DNA of 64,000 nt from Marinobacterium alkalitolerans (GCF_017776525.1 NZ_JACVEW010000003.1:1-64000); one strand, 5' to 3'; counted from the first letter of the stretch, positions 34,185 to 43,925 are shown. Notes: generated from the letters alone by a model not told the origin. Program-made: numbers and translations.

Positions 34185-35702
34185 ATGAAACCACTGACGC
34201 CCGAACAAGGACGCTCTGCCCTGAGCGATGACGCTGAACGCAATCGGCTGCTGGCCGAAATGGCCGAGCAGTCCACCGACATGATCTCGCGTCATACGCC
34301 GGGAGACTGGCGTTTCATCTACGCCTCCCCCGCCGTGACCCACCTGTTGGGCTTCACCGTGGAAGAGATCGTCGGCATGTCCGCCTACGATCTGTACCAC
34401 CCGGATGACGTGAAGGATTTCCAGAACCGTGCCCCCAGCGTGACCTATGATCGAGGGCTGTACACCCACACCTATCGTTTTCGCTGCAAGGACGGCCATT
34501 ACACTTGGCTGGAAAGTACCAGCCGCACCATCCGGGATCCCGAGACCAACGAGATCAAGGAGATCCTGGTGGTGTCGCGTGATGCCTCCCACCGCATCAA
34601 GGCCGACAAGGCAAACCGGCGTCTGGCACGGGTACTGGAGAGTACGCAGGACCTGGTGATCTTTTCCGATCTGGACCTGCAGATCACCCACCTCAACGAA
34701 GCGGCGCGCCGCTGCCTGACACTGGAGCACACCGATTACACCCGGTTGTCGCTCCAGTCGGTCATGGGCCTCAAGGCGTTTCAAACCCTGCTGGCCGATG
34801 GCCTGCCCACCGCCAAGGAACAGGGCAGCTGGCGCAGTGAGCTGAGCCTGCAGAACCGCGAGGGCGCTCCCATTCCGGTGATGCTGGAACTGCTGGTGCA
34901 CCGTTCCCTTCACGGCGATATCGAATATCTCTCGCTGGTGGCGCGGGATTTGAGCGAGAAAAAGGCCGCCGAGGCACAGGTCAAGCAGTATCAGGCCGAG
35001 ATCGACCACGCCAGCCGACTGATCACCATGGGTGAACTGGCCTCCAGTCTGGCGCACGAACTCAACCAGCCACTGCTGGCCATGGTCAGTTTTCTGCGTG
35101 GCATCGAGCGTCGCTTTGCCGGGGCCGAAGCCCTGAGCTGGCAGGATATCGAAGTCCCCATCACCCGCAGTATTAACACCGCCCTGCGCGCCGGAGAGAT
35201 TGTCCACCGGATGATGGATTTCACCCGCAAGCAGGAGCCCAATATCACCGAGCTGGATATCACCAGTCTGATCCGGGGCATCTGCGAATTCTGCGAGTCC
35301 ACCGCCGAGCGTCATAACGTGCGCATCCTCTGTGATCTGGACGACAAGCTTCCCGTTGTGCGCGGCGATCAGATCCAGCTGGAGCAGGTTCTGCTCAACC
35401 TGCTGGTCAACGCACTGGAGGCCTGCGACAGCGCTGCCGAGCACGCCCTCAAGACCGTCCGCGTCGGTGCCCGCGCACAAGAGGGCCGGCTGCTGATCAC
35501 CGTGGAAGACGAAGGCCCCGGTATCCCCGGGGCCGACCTGCCCCACATTTTCGAGCGCTTCTACTCCACCAAGGGCAAGGGGCTGGGCATGGGACTGGCC
35601 ATCAGTCGCTCTTTGGTGGAGAATCTGGGCGGCGAGCTCTGGGCGGAAAACCTGCCACAAGCCGGCAGCCGCTTTTCTTTCACCGTAAACACAGTTAACT
35701 GA
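34185..35702 (+). CDS. PAS-PAS sensor histidine kinase (FixL-like)
   Basis: A 505-residue soluble kinase: PAS 1 (about 20-135), PAS 2 (about 145-260), dimerisation domain with phosphoacceptor His291 (SSLAHELNQPL), N box LLNLLVNALEA and glycine boxes DEGPGI and GKGLGMGLAI. No membrane helix or clear haem-binding His pattern is visible, so the signal is unknown. The ATG at 34185 is chosen because the upstream frame overlaps the hydrolase gene. The response regulator gene follows 6 bp downstream. Confidence 0.91.
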   Translation: MKPLTPEQGRSALSDDAERNRLLAEMAEQSTDMISRHTPGDWRFIYASPAVTHLLGFTVEEIVGMSAYDLYHPDDVKDFQNRAPSVTYDRGLYTHTYRFRCKDGHYTWLESTSRTIRDPETNEIKEILVVSRDASHRIKADKANRRLARVLESTQDLVIFSDLDLQITHLNEAARRCLTLEHTDYTRLSLQSVMGLKAFQTLLADGLPTAKEQGSWRSELSLQNREGAPIPVMLELLVHRSLHGDIEYLSLVARDLSEKKAAEAQVKQYQAEIDHASRLITMGELASSLAHELNQPLLAMVSFLRGIERRFAGAEALSWQDIEVPITRSINTALRAGEIVHRMMDFTRKQEPNITELDITSLIRGICEFCESTAERHNVRILCDLDDKLPVVRGDQIQLEQVLLNLLVNALEACDSAAEHALKTVRVGARAQEGRLLITVEDEGPGIPGADLPHIFERFYSTKGKGLGMGLAISRSLVENLGGELWAENLPQAGSRFSFTVNTVN

Positions 35703-35708
35703 AGACGC

Positions 35709-36344
35709 ATGAGCACCGATCAAGACGTTCAACAGGTTTTCGTCATCGATGATGACGCCGATGTACGCGACTCCCTCAAATGGCTGCTGGAGTCGGTCGG
35801 GCTGAACGTGGTGACTTTCGAGAATGCACTGGACTTCATCGACAGCCTGTCGAGCGATGTCAGCGGTTGTATCGTGATGGATGTGCGCATGCCCGGCATG
35901 AGCGGTATCAACGCCCAGAAGAAACTGTCTGAACTGGACATCGATCTGCCACTGATCATGATCTCCGCCCACGGCAACGTCGACATGGCCGTCACCGCCC
36001 TCACCCAGGGGGCGCTGACCTTTATCGAAAAGCCGTTCGATGATCAGGTGCTGATCGACCATGTGCACACGGCGCTGGAGAAAGAGCGCATCCGCATGGC
36101 GCGCAGAAATGCCCAGTCCCGAATGCAGAGCCGCTACGACAGCCTGACCCGCCGTGAAAAGCAGGTGATGGGGCTGATCGTGCAGGGTCTGTCCAATCAG
36201 GAAGCCGCCGATGAGCTCGGCATCAACCGCAAAACGGTCGAAGGCCACCGCGCGCACATGATGGCCAAGATGAAGGTCGACTCCCTCGCCGAGCTGGTCC
36301 AGATCGCCATTACCCTGGGACTAGTGGAGACGGTGGAGGAGTAG
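35709..36344 (+). CDS. FixJ/NarL-type response regulator
   Basis: A 211-residue regulator. The receiver domain has the acidic pocket DDDADVR, phosphoacceptor Asp58 (VMDVRMPGMSG) and Lys in EKPFDD. The LuxR-type helix-turn-helix at the C terminus reads LTRREKQVMGLIVQGLSNQEAA. It is the cognate partner of the upstream kinase. Its targets may be the ketone-body and acyl-CoA genes on either side; no site was identified. It ends 6 bp from the convergent sigma54 regulator gene. Confidence 0.92.
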   Translation: MSTDQDVQQVFVIDDDADVRDSLKWLLESVGLNVVTFENALDFIDSLSSDVSGCIVMDVRMPGMSGINAQKKLSELDIDLPLIMISAHGNVDMAVTALTQGALTFIEKPFDDQVLIDHVHTALEKERIRMARRNAQSRMQSRYDSLTRREKQVMGLIVQGLSNQEAADELGINRKTVEGHRAHMMAKMKVDSLAELVQIAITLGLVETVEE

Positions 36345-36350
36345 GCTGCG

Positions 36351-37787
36351 CTAGCCTTCCATCTTCAGCTTGTTATACAAGGCCGCCCGCGAAATCCCCA
36401 ACCGGTTGGCGGCCTCCGTACGGTTGCCGTCACACAGCTGCAGGGTTTCCTGAATAATCCGCATCTCTTCCAGCTTCATCCGCTGTTTGAGCGTCATGTC
36501 CGGCTGAGGGTCAGGCGCCTTGTTCGCTTCAGCGCCTCGCCCCGCCTCCTGACCCAGCGGCACCGGCTGTACCATCGCCACAAGCTGGGCGGCATCAATC
36601 TGGCTGGCCTGCTCATTCAGAATACAGGCGCGCTCCAATACGTTATAGAGCTCACGCACGTTCCCGGGCCAGTGATAGGACTGCAGCAGACGAATGGCAC
36701 CATCGGTCAGAGACTTGGCACAAACACCCAGACGAGAGCAGCAGTCATCCAGAATTTTCTCGCTCAGGGGTTCGATATCGTCCAGCCGTTCCCGCAGTGA
36801 GGGCAATCGAATCGGCATGGCATTCAGGCGGTAATAGAGGTCGGGGCGGAAGCTGCCTTCGGCCACCATCTGCTCCAGATCCCGGCTGGTGGCCGCTACG
36901 ATGCGGACGCGGGTCGTCTGTACCTGGTTGGAGCCGACCCGTTCAAATTCACGTTCCTGCAACACGCGCAGCAGCTTTGACTGCAGCGCCAGCGGCATAT
37001 CACCGATTTCGTCCAGAAACAGGGTGCCGTCCCCCGCCACCTCGATCTTGCCCGGGCGCCCCTCCTTCTTGGCGCCTGTGAACGCGCCCGCCGCGACCCC
37101 GAAAAACTCGGACTCCATCAGTGTTTCCGGAATGGCGGCCACATTGACCGAGACGAAGGGCTTGTCGGCGCGATCAGACAGGTCGTGCAGCGAGTGGGCA
37201 AAGAGCTCCTTGCCGGTGCCTGTTTCGCCGGTGAGCAGTACCGAGATGTCGAACCGTGCCGCCTGCCGGATCTGCTGCTTGACCGCCTTGATCGCCGTGC
37301 TGCGCCCGGCAATCTGTGACAGCTGGTAGCGGGCGCTGCGTCCATCCCGGTAGCGCATCGCCTCACGCACCTCCCGCTGCATCTGGTTGTAGCGCTCCAG
37401 CAGTGGCTTCATGCCGGAGCTGGGGCTGTCCGTGGCCACGAAGCCGAATGCCCCTTCAATCCCGCCCTGCTCGTTATGCACGGGCACTACGCTGACCAGT
37501 GTCCACTGGTTACGAATCTGCAGCAGATCCAGCAGTACCGGTTTGCCGGTTGCCAGCACTTGCGGCAGGTAACTGCCCGGAATCAGGTCGGTAATGTGGC
37601 GGCCCAACGGGGATTCAGTGCAGCCCAGAAAGCGGCTGTAGTTGTCACTGATCCAGTTGATGATGCCGTGGCGATCAACGGCCACGCTGTGTTCATAGAA
37701 GGTTTCAAAGGAACGGTTCAACGAAGCAAGCACGCGGTCGCGCACCTGCTCGGAAGCAAATCCATACACGCTCATGGAGGCAGTCAC
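36351..37787 (-). CDS. Sigma54-dependent activator with PAS domain (HbcR-like)
   Basis: A 478-residue enhancer-binding protein: PAS domain (about 22-120), AAA+ domain with Walker A GETGTGK (187-193), sigma54-contact loop GAFTGA (234-239) and Walker B GTLFLDEIGDMP, then a Fis-type helix-turn-helix at the C terminus (GNRTEAANRLGISRAALYNKL). There is no receiver domain. It is divergent from the acetoacetyl-CoA synthetase/3-hydroxybutyrate dehydrogenase operon, as is P. aeruginosa HbcR relative to bdhA. It is therefore the probable activator of that operon. Inverted repeats near its own start (37801-37838) suggest self-control. Confidence 0.92.
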   Translation of the reverse strand: MTASMSVYGFASEQVRDRVLASLNRSFETFYEHSVAVDRHGIINWISDNYSRFLGCTESPLGRHITDLIPGSYLPQVLATGKPVLLDLLQIRNQWTLVSVVPVHNEQGGIEGAFGFVATDSPSSGMKPLLERYNQMQREVREAMRYRDGRSARYQLSQIAGRSTAIKAVKQQIRQAARFDISVLLTGETGTGKELFAHSLHDLSDRADKPFVSVNVAAIPETLMESEFFGVAAGAFTGAKKEGRPGKIEVAGDGTLFLDEIGDMPLALQSKLLRVLQEREFERVGSNQVQTTRVRIVAATSRDLEQMVAEGSFRPDLYYRLNAMPIRLPSLRERLDDIEPLSEKILDDCCSRLGVCAKSLTDGAIRLLQSYHWPGNVRELYNVLERACILNEQASQIDAAQLVAMVQPVPLGQEAGRGAEANKAPDPQPDMTLKQRMKLEEMRIIQETLQLCDGNRTEAANRLGISRAALYNKLKMEG

Positions 37788-37800
37788 TTGTCTTTATTAT

Positions 37801-37838
37801 TTGACAGATACCGTCCACTTTTATTGACAGTGTGTCAA
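37801..37838. promoter_or_regulatory. Enhancer-like inverted repeats for the sigma54 activator
   Basis: TTGACAGTGTGTCAA (37824-37838) has perfect six-base arms. A second, imperfect copy TTGACAGATACCGTCCA starts at 37801, 23 bp away. They lie about 80-115 bp upstream of the -24 box, a normal enhancer distance, and also just before the activator start codon. Confidence 0.6.
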
Positions 37839-37914
37839 ATTATTTAAACACCTCTTATTTTCAGTTCGCCTACCAAATTCACAAAAGTCTTTAATTTTCA
37901 TTGCCTTATAAAAA

Positions 37915-37931
37915 CTGGCAAGGCTCCTGCT
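37915..37931 (+). promoter_or_regulatory. Sigma54 (-24/-12) promoter of the ketone-body operon
   Basis: CTGGCAAGGCTCCTGCT has GG at 37917-37918 and GC at 37929-37930, with the obligatory 10-base gap. It differs from the consensus only at the C of TGGCAC and the first T of TTGC. The transcription start is expected near 37942. Confidence 0.72.
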
Positions 37932-37976
37932 CTGGAAAAGACATCCACGTTTCAAACAACAATAAAAGAGACTCAC

Positions 37977-39926
37977 ATGGATACACCTCTCTGGACGCCC
38001 GATGGGGCACGGGTCCGCTCGACCCAACTCTGGAGCTTCATGCAGCTGCTGAACCACCAGCACGGCACGGAGTTTCAGCACTATTCCGACCTCTGGCACT
38101 GGAGCAACGCCAACAGCGAAACCTTCTGGAGCAACTTCTGGGACTTTGCCGGCATCGAAGCCGAGCGCAAGGGTGACCGGGTGCTGCTGAACCCGGATCG
38201 CATGCCCGGTGCTCGCTGGTTCCCTGATGCCCGCCTGAACTTTGCCCGCAACCTGCTGCGCTACCGTGACGAGCGCCCGGCGATTGTCTTCAACGGAGAA
38301 GAAGGGCGCCGCACGGAGATCAGTTTTGCCGAGCTGTATACCCGTGTTGCGTACCTGAGCGCTGCGCTCAAGGCACAGGGTATCGGCCCGGGTGATGTAG
38401 TGGCCGGGTACATGCCCAATATCCCGGAAACCGTGATTGCCATGCTGGCGACCACCGCGCTGGGGGGCATCTGGACCTCCTGCTCACCGGACTTCGGCAT
38501 CAACGGGGTGATCGACCGCTTCGGCCAGGTAAAGCCCAGGGTGCTGTTTACCACCGACGGTTATCGCTACAACGGCAAGTCGCTCGACTCGCTGTCCAAG
38601 GTCCGCAGCATTCTTGAGTCCATCGACTCCGTTGAGCAAACGGTCGTTGTGCCCTTCCTCAACGACCAGCCGGATCTTGCTGGATTGCCCAGCGCCGCCT
38701 TGCTGGAGACGTTCTGGCACCGGGACAGCACCGAGATCGAATTTGCCTCCCTGCCATTCGACCATCCGCTCTACATCATGTACTCCTCGGGCACCACAGG
38801 TGTGCCCAAGTGTATCGTGCACAGTGCCGGCGGCACCCTGATTCAGCACCTCAAGGAGCTGATGCTGCACACCGATATCGGCTGTGAGGACCGCTTTTTC
38901 TACTACACCACCTGTGGCTGGATGATGTGGAACTGGATGGTCTCCGGGCTGGCAACCGGCTGCACGCTGGTGCTGTTTGACGGCTCCCCGTTCGCACCGC
39001 GCCCCGATGTACTCTGGGACATGGCCGAGCGAGAGAAAGTCACTGTATTTGGCACCAGCGCCAAGTACCTGGCTGCACTGGAGAAAGCCGGTATCAAACC
39101 GCGCCAGAGCCATGATCTCAGCCCGCTGAAAGCGGTTCTCTCAACCGGCTCTCCGCTGTCGCACGAAAGTTTTGATTACGTTTACCGCGACATCAAGGCG
39201 GACCTGCAACTGTCCTCCATCTCGGGCGGGACCGACATTCTGTCCTGCTTTGCGCTGGGCTGCCCGATCCTGCCCGTGTGGCGCGGCGAACTGCAATGCC
39301 CGGGGCTCGGCATGGCCGTGGACATCTTCGATGACGATGGCCACTCCGTGCGCGAAACCAAGGGCGAGCTGGTCTGTACCCAACCCTTCCCCAGCATGCC
39401 GATCGGCTTCTGGAACGATCCGGAGGGCGAGCGCTATCGCGATGCCTACTTCGCCAGTTTCGACAACGTCTGGGCACATGGTGACTACGGCGAAATCACC
39501 GCCCATGAAGGGGTGATCATTCACGGCCGCTCCGATGCCGTCCTCAACCCCGGTGGTGTCCGCATCGGCACCGCCGAGATCTACCGCCAGGTAGAGAAGG
39601 TGGACGCAGTGCTGGAAAGCCTCTGTATCGGCCAGCCCTGGCAGGACGATGTCCGTGTCGTGCTGTTCGTCCGCCTGCGAGAAGGTGTGCTGCTCGATGA
39701 CGACCTGCGTCAGACGATCCGCACCACCATTCGGGCCAATACCACCCCCCGCCATGTGCCGGCGGTGAGCGTTCAGGTCGCCGATATTCCGCGCACGCTC
39801 AGCGGCAAGATCGTTGAGCTGGCGGTGCGCAAGACGGTACTGGGCGAAACGGTGAAAAACCAGGATGCACTGGCCAATCCGGAAGCGCTGGCACTGTACC
39901 GCAACCTGCCCGAACTGCAGGTCTGA
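37977..39926 (+). CDS. Acetoacetyl-CoA synthetase
   Basis: A 649-residue AMP-forming ligase of the acetoacetyl-CoA synthetase type. It starts with the family's N-terminal block (FWSNFWDFAGI), and has the nucleotide loop YSSGTTGVPK at about 269-278, CGWMMWNWMVSGL, SISGGTDI and the C-terminal catalytic Lys in TLSGKIVE. It activates acetoacetate released by 3-hydroxybutyrate dehydrogenase. It is the first gene of an operon that continues into bdhA and a TRAP transporter, driven by the sigma54 promoter at 37915. Confidence 0.94.
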   Translation: MDTPLWTPDGARVRSTQLWSFMQLLNHQHGTEFQHYSDLWHWSNANSETFWSNFWDFAGIEAERKGDRVLLNPDRMPGARWFPDARLNFARNLLRYRDERPAIVFNGEEGRRTEISFAELYTRVAYLSAALKAQGIGPGDVVAGYMPNIPETVIAMLATTALGGIWTSCSPDFGINGVIDRFGQVKPRVLFTTDGYRYNGKSLDSLSKVRSILESIDSVEQTVVVPFLNDQPDLAGLPSAALLETFWHRDSTEIEFASLPFDHPLYIMYSSGTTGVPKCIVHSAGGTLIQHLKELMLHTDIGCEDRFFYYTTCGWMMWNWMVSGLATGCTLVLFDGSPFAPRPDVLWDMAEREKVTVFGTSAKYLAALEKAGIKPRQSHDLSPLKAVLSTGSPLSHESFDYVYRDIKADLQLSSISGGTDILSCFALGCPILPVWRGELQCPGLGMAVDIFDDDGHSVRETKGELVCTQPFPSMPIGFWNDPEGERYRDAYFASFDNVWAHGDYGEITAHEGVIIHGRSDAVLNPGGVRIGTAEIYRQVEKVDAVLESLCIGQPWQDDVRVVLFVRLREGVLLDDDLRQTIRTTIRANTTPRHVPAVSVQVADIPRTLSGKIVELAVRKTVLGETVKNQDALANPEALALYRNLPELQV

Positions 39927-39955
39927 CACCTTCCATAAAACACAGGAATGACACG

Positions 39956-40738
39956 ATGAATATCCGCAAACTGGCGCTGGTCACCGGCTCGACCAGCGGT
40001 ATCGGCCTGGAGGTCGCCCGCGTACTGGCAGCCAATGGTCTGGAAGTGGTTCTGCACGGGCTGGAACCGGACGCAACCGGCGCCCAACTGGCCGACGAGT
40101 TTGAACAGGCCTATGGCCGCCGCCCGCTCTATTGTCAGGCCGACCTGAGCCAGCCACAGGAGATCGACCGGTTGATGCAGACCGTCACCGAACAGGTCGG
40201 CAGCCCTACCATTCTGGTCAATAACGCCGGTATTCAGCATACGGCACCGGCCGAGCAGTTCCCGCCTGCCATGTGGGACAAGGTGATCGCCATCAATCTG
40301 AGTGCCGCCTTCCACACCAGCCGCCTGGCCCTGCCGGGCATGCAGGCACAGGGCTGGGGCCGCATCATCAACATCTCGTCCGTGCACGGTCTGGTGGCCT
40401 CGGTCAACAAGAGTGCCTACTGCGCCGCCAAGCACGGTCTGGTGGGTTTCACCCGTGTCATGGCGCTGGAAAACGCAGCCCGTGGCATTACCGCCAACTG
40501 CATCTGCCCCGGCTGGGTGGACACCCCCCTGCTGGTCGAGCAGTTCAAGGCGTATGCACAGGAGCACGACACCAGCTTCGAGGCCGCCAAGCAGGGCCTG
40601 ATCAGCGCCAAGACGCCCTATCCGGACTTCGTCGCCCCGAGCGAAATCGGCGCCATGACGCTGTTCCTCTGCTCGGATGCGGCTCGCGCCATCAACGGCA
40701 CTGCTCTGCCGATCGATGGGGGCTGGACCGCCCAATAA
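39956..40738 (+). CDS. bdhA: 3-hydroxybutyrate dehydrogenase
   Basis: A 260-residue SDR: GSTSGIG (11-17), NNAG (89-92), Ser142, Tyr155 and Lys159. It has the family-typical SVHGLVASVNKSAYCAAKHG and a Gln-rich, substrate-binding late region. It oxidises (R)-3-hydroxybutyrate to acetoacetate with NAD. It starts 29 bp after the synthetase gene. Together they take 3-hydroxybutyrate to acetoacetyl-CoA, which the thiolase splits. Confidence 0.94.
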   Translation: MNIRKLALVTGSTSGIGLEVARVLAANGLEVVLHGLEPDATGAQLADEFEQAYGRRPLYCQADLSQPQEIDRLMQTVTEQVGSPTILVNNAGIQHTAPAEQFPPAMWDKVIAINLSAAFHTSRLALPGMQAQGWGRIINISSVHGLVASVNKSAYCAAKHGLVGFTRVMALENAARGITANCICPGWVDTPLLVEQFKAYAQEHDTSFEAAKQGLISAKTPYPDFVAPSEIGAMTLFLCSDAARAINGTALPIDGGWTAQ

Positions 40739-40800
40739 CCCGTTTCACCTGACTCTTAAAACGCGCAACACACTCTGATAACAATAAAAGGACAGATACC

Positions 40801-41868
40801 ATGAAAAAACTCTTCAAAGCCGCCACTCTGGGCCTGACCCTGACCGCTTCCACTCTGGCCATGGCCGACTTCGACAAGGTTCGCTGGCAGGTACCCATGG
40901 GCTTTCCCTCCTCGCTGACCGCACTGGGGGACACCATGCCGGAAGTGGCCAAGATGGTCAGCGACATGTCCGGTGGACAGGTTAAGCTGCGAACCTTCGA
41001 GCCGGGCAAGCTGATTCCGGCACTGGGCGTGTTTGAAAACGTGAGCAACGGCAACATCCCGGCCGGCTATTCCTGGATGGGCTACGAGTGGGGCCAGATC
41101 CCGGCCTCGGCACTGTTTGGTGCAACGCCTTTCGGTCTGGAATCACAGGAGTTTCTGGCCTGGATGTACCACCACGGCGGTAACGAGCTGCTCAAGGAGC
41201 TGTTCGAGCCCCACAACGTCTACCCGATTCTGTGCGGTACCATCAGCCCGGAAGCCGCCGGCTGGTTCCGTGAAGAGATGGACAGCCTGGAGAAGTTCAA
41301 GGGCCTGAAGTTCCGTGCCGCCGGCGTGGGCGGTGAGATCATGTCCGAGTTTGGCATGTCCGTGACACTGCTGCCGGGGGGCGAGCTGTATCAGGCGCTG
41401 GAAACCGGCGTTCTGGATGCAACCGAGTTCTCCATGCCGATCGTGGACGAGCAGCTCGGCTTCTATCAGGTTGCCAAGCATTACTACCTGCCCGGCTGGC
41501 ACCAGCCTTCCACCAACCAGTACCTGTACGTGAATCTGGACAAGTGGAACGCGCTGAACGGTCAAACCCAGGCGCTGATCGAAAACAGCTGTAAAGCCGC
41601 CAACACGATGGCTCTGGCCAAGGCCGAAGCGCTGCAGGGCGCGGTGCTGAAGAAGTTCGAGGAAAAAGGCGTTCAGCTGCACAAGTACAGCCCGGAAATT
41701 CTGTCGGCCTTCAAGGAAGCCACTGATCGAGTCATGGCCCGCCGTTCTGAAGCCGACCCCATGTTCGACAAGGTGTACAGCTCCATGAAGGCGTTCCAGG
41801 CCGAGCACCGTCCGTGGAAAAACTTCGGCTACCTGCCGCGTGACTTTGGCGTCGAAGACGACCAGTAA
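40801..41868 (+). CDS. TRAP solute-binding protein (TakP/DctP-like)
   Basis: A 355-residue periplasmic protein with a signal peptide ending at about residue 22 (TLAMA). The sequence is like 2-oxoacid-type TRAP binding proteins: FRAAGVGGEIMSEFGMSV, LPGGELYQALETGVLDATEFSMP, HYYLPGWHQPS. The operon context with ketone-body enzymes points to 3-hydroxybutyrate or acetoacetate as ligand. AAGGA precedes the ATG. This ligand assignment is an inference. Confidence 0.9.
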   Translation: MKKLFKAATLGLTLTASTLAMADFDKVRWQVPMGFPSSLTALGDTMPEVAKMVSDMSGGQVKLRTFEPGKLIPALGVFENVSNGNIPAGYSWMGYEWGQIPASALFGATPFGLESQEFLAWMYHHGGNELLKELFEPHNVYPILCGTISPEAAGWFREEMDSLEKFKGLKFRAAGVGGEIMSEFGMSVTLLPGGELYQALETGVLDATEFSMPIVDEQLGFYQVAKHYYLPGWHQPSTNQYLYVNLDKWNALNGQTQALIENSCKAANTMALAKAEALQGAVLKKFEEKGVQLHKYSPEILSAFKEATDRVMARRSEADPMFDKVYSSMKAFQAEHRPWKNFGYLPRDFGVEDDQ

Positions 41869-41900
41869 GCCGTTTGCTCACCCCAAAAGGGAACACACCT

Positions 41901-42518
41901 ATGTCTGAATACGACCTGGATCTGGATCAGGTCGAGGAGGCGGTCGCCCACAAGGCGGCCGTCGACTATCCTCGCACCCGCATCTCCGACAGTCTGGAAC
42001 GCATCGTCGAGCTGTTCGGCCGCACCTCCTCGTTCGTCTGGGTCATTCTGATCCTGCTGATCGTGGGCAACGTGGTGCTGCGTTATGCACTCGGCACCAA
42101 CTTCGTGGCACTGGAAGAACTGCAGTGGCACCTCTATGCGGTGGGCTTCATGCTCGCGCTCTCCTACTGCATCACCCATGACGGGCATGTGCGAGTAGAT
42201 GTGGCGGCCGAGCGAATGTCACCCAAAGCACGCGCCTGGATCGAAATACTGGGCATCGCCCTGTTTATCCTGCCGTTCTGCACGCTGATTCTGATCTACG
42301 CCTGGCCCTTCGTGGAACACTCCATGCGCATCGGAGAAGTCTCGGCCGCACCGGGCGGCCTGCCCCTGCGCTGGCTGATCAAGTCGGTCATTTTGCTGGC
42401 CTTCGGCCTGATGTTTCTGGCCGCTACCGCCCGTTTATTCCGTGCGCTCGCCTTTGCCTGTGGCTGGCCCCGTCCGCTCGGCACCCCCGAACAGAACAAC
42501 AATCACTCGCCAAAGTGA
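41901..42518 (+). CDS. TRAP transporter small permease (DctQ)
   Basis: A 205-residue protein with four membrane helices and the DctQ pattern VLRYALGTNFVALEELQWHLYAVGFMLALSY followed by DGHVRVDV. It partners with the DctM encoded next. The start is ATG 41901 after AAAGGGA; the upstream in-frame GTG-like start would overlap the ribosome-binding site. The C terminus ends in a short hydrophilic tail. Confidence 0.92.
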   Translation: MSEYDLDLDQVEEAVAHKAAVDYPRTRISDSLERIVELFGRTSSFVWVILILLIVGNVVLRYALGTNFVALEELQWHLYAVGFMLALSYCITHDGHVRVDVAAERMSPKARAWIEILGIALFILPFCTLILIYAWPFVEHSMRIGEVSAAPGGLPLRWLIKSVILLAFGLMFLAATARLFRALAFACGWPRPLGTPEQNNNHSPK

Positions 42519-42527
42519 GGTGCACGC

Positions 42528-43895
42528 GTGTTTGCAACCAATGAACTCATTGTTATCGCCATGCTGAGCAGCTTTATTCTGCTCATCTTCACCGGGCTCC
42601 CGGTGGCCTGGCTGCTGGCCGGCATCTCCGTGGTGTTCAGCGTCGGCTCCATCATTGCCTTCCAGTACTTCGACGTGGATACCTACTTCCTCACCGACTG
42701 GAATATCTTCGGTGTAATGGTTCAGCGCATCTATGCCCAGATGACCAACTGGGTACTGGTGGCCTTGCCCATGTTCATCTTCATGGGGCTGATGCTGGAA
42801 CGCTCCGGTGTTGCCGAACGTTTGATGAAAAACTTCGTCAGCCTGTTCGGCCGCTTCCACGGTGGCCTGGGTGTGGCCGTGATTACCATCGGTATTCTGC
42901 TGGCGGCCTCAACCGGCATCGTAGGTGCCTCGGTGGTCCTGCTGGCCATGCTGTCCCTGCCGGTCATGCTGCAGCAGAAGTATTCACCTGCCTTTGCCAG
43001 CGGCATCGTCTGCTCGGCCGGCACCCTGGGCATTCTGATCCCGCCCAGCATCATGCTGATCATCATGGCCGACCAACTTTCGCTGGCGGTGGGCGACCTG
43101 TTTATGGGCGCGTTGATCCCCGGTGTCATGCTGGGCGTCATGTACATCGTCTACGTGGTCGTCATCTCCTGGCTCCGCCCGTCCATGAGCAGCCCGCCGG
43201 ATGACCTGCCACCGGTGACGCTGAAACTGGTTCTGGAAACCCTAACCGCCATTTTGCCCACACTGTGCCTGATCCTTGCGGTACTGGGCTCCATCTTTTT
43301 CGGCATCGCCACCCCGACGGAAGCCGCCGGTGTCGGTGCCCTGGGCGCCAGCATTCTGGCAGCGCTGAACGGACGCCTGAATACGGAGGTGATCAAGGAT
43401 GTTTGCATCAAGACCACCCTGACCACCGCCTTTGTGTTCGGCATCTTTCTGGGCGCAACCACCTTCGCCGTGGTGATGCGCTCACTGGGCGGGGATGAAT
43501 TTATCGGCTCTCTGCTGCAGGGCATCCCGCTGTCACCGGAAGGGATCGTGGTGGTCATCCTGCTGATCGCTTTCGTGGCCGGCTTCTTCCTCGACTGGCT
43601 GGAAATCAGTCTGATCCTACTGCCACTGGTGGGGCCGGTCGTCGCCAACCTCGGCTTCGACCTGACCTGGTTCGTGGTGCTGTTTGCACTGGCCCTTCAA
43701 ACCTCTTTCCTGACACCGCCGGTCGGCTTCTCGCTGTTTTACCTGAAAGGTGTTGCACCGCCCGAAATCAAGACGGTGGACATCTACAAAGGGGTACTGC
43801 CCTTTATCCTGATTCAGCTGACCGCCGTGGCGCTGGTGTTCTGGTGGGAGGAGCTGGTGCTTTGGCTGCCCTCGGTACGCTACGGCACCGGTTAG
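42528..43895 (+). CDS. TRAP transporter large permease (DctM)
   Basis: A 455-residue DctM protein with about 12 membrane helices, including GTLGILIPPSIMLI and TPPVGFSLFYLKG. It drives Na+-dependent uptake of the ligand delivered by the binding protein. The start is GTG with GAGGTG upstream. It is the last gene of the sigma54-controlled operon and is followed by a strong terminator. Confidence 0.93.
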   Translation: MFATNELIVIAMLSSFILLIFTGLPVAWLLAGISVVFSVGSIIAFQYFDVDTYFLTDWNIFGVMVQRIYAQMTNWVLVALPMFIFMGLMLERSGVAERLMKNFVSLFGRFHGGLGVAVITIGILLAASTGIVGASVVLLAMLSLPVMLQQKYSPAFASGIVCSAGTLGILIPPSIMLIIMADQLSLAVGDLFMGALIPGVMLGVMYIVYVVVISWLRPSMSSPPDDLPPVTLKLVLETLTAILPTLCLILAVLGSIFFGIATPTEAAGVGALGASILAALNGRLNTEVIKDVCIKTTLTTAFVFGIFLGATTFAVVMRSLGGDEFIGSLLQGIPLSPEGIVVVILLIAFVAGFFLDWLEISLILLPLVGPVVANLGFDLTWFVVLFALALQTSFLTPPVGFSLFYLKGVAPPEIKTVDIYKGVLPFILIQLTAVALVFWWEELVLWLPSVRYGTG

Positions 43896-43925
43896 GCACC
43901 AACCGTTTTATCATGCTGCCCGTTT

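Noticed and set aside
33894-36257. A 787-codon leftward open frame
   Set aside because: Antisense to the sensor kinase and response regulator genes, both with intact catalytic motifs. No recognisable domain in the shadow frame.
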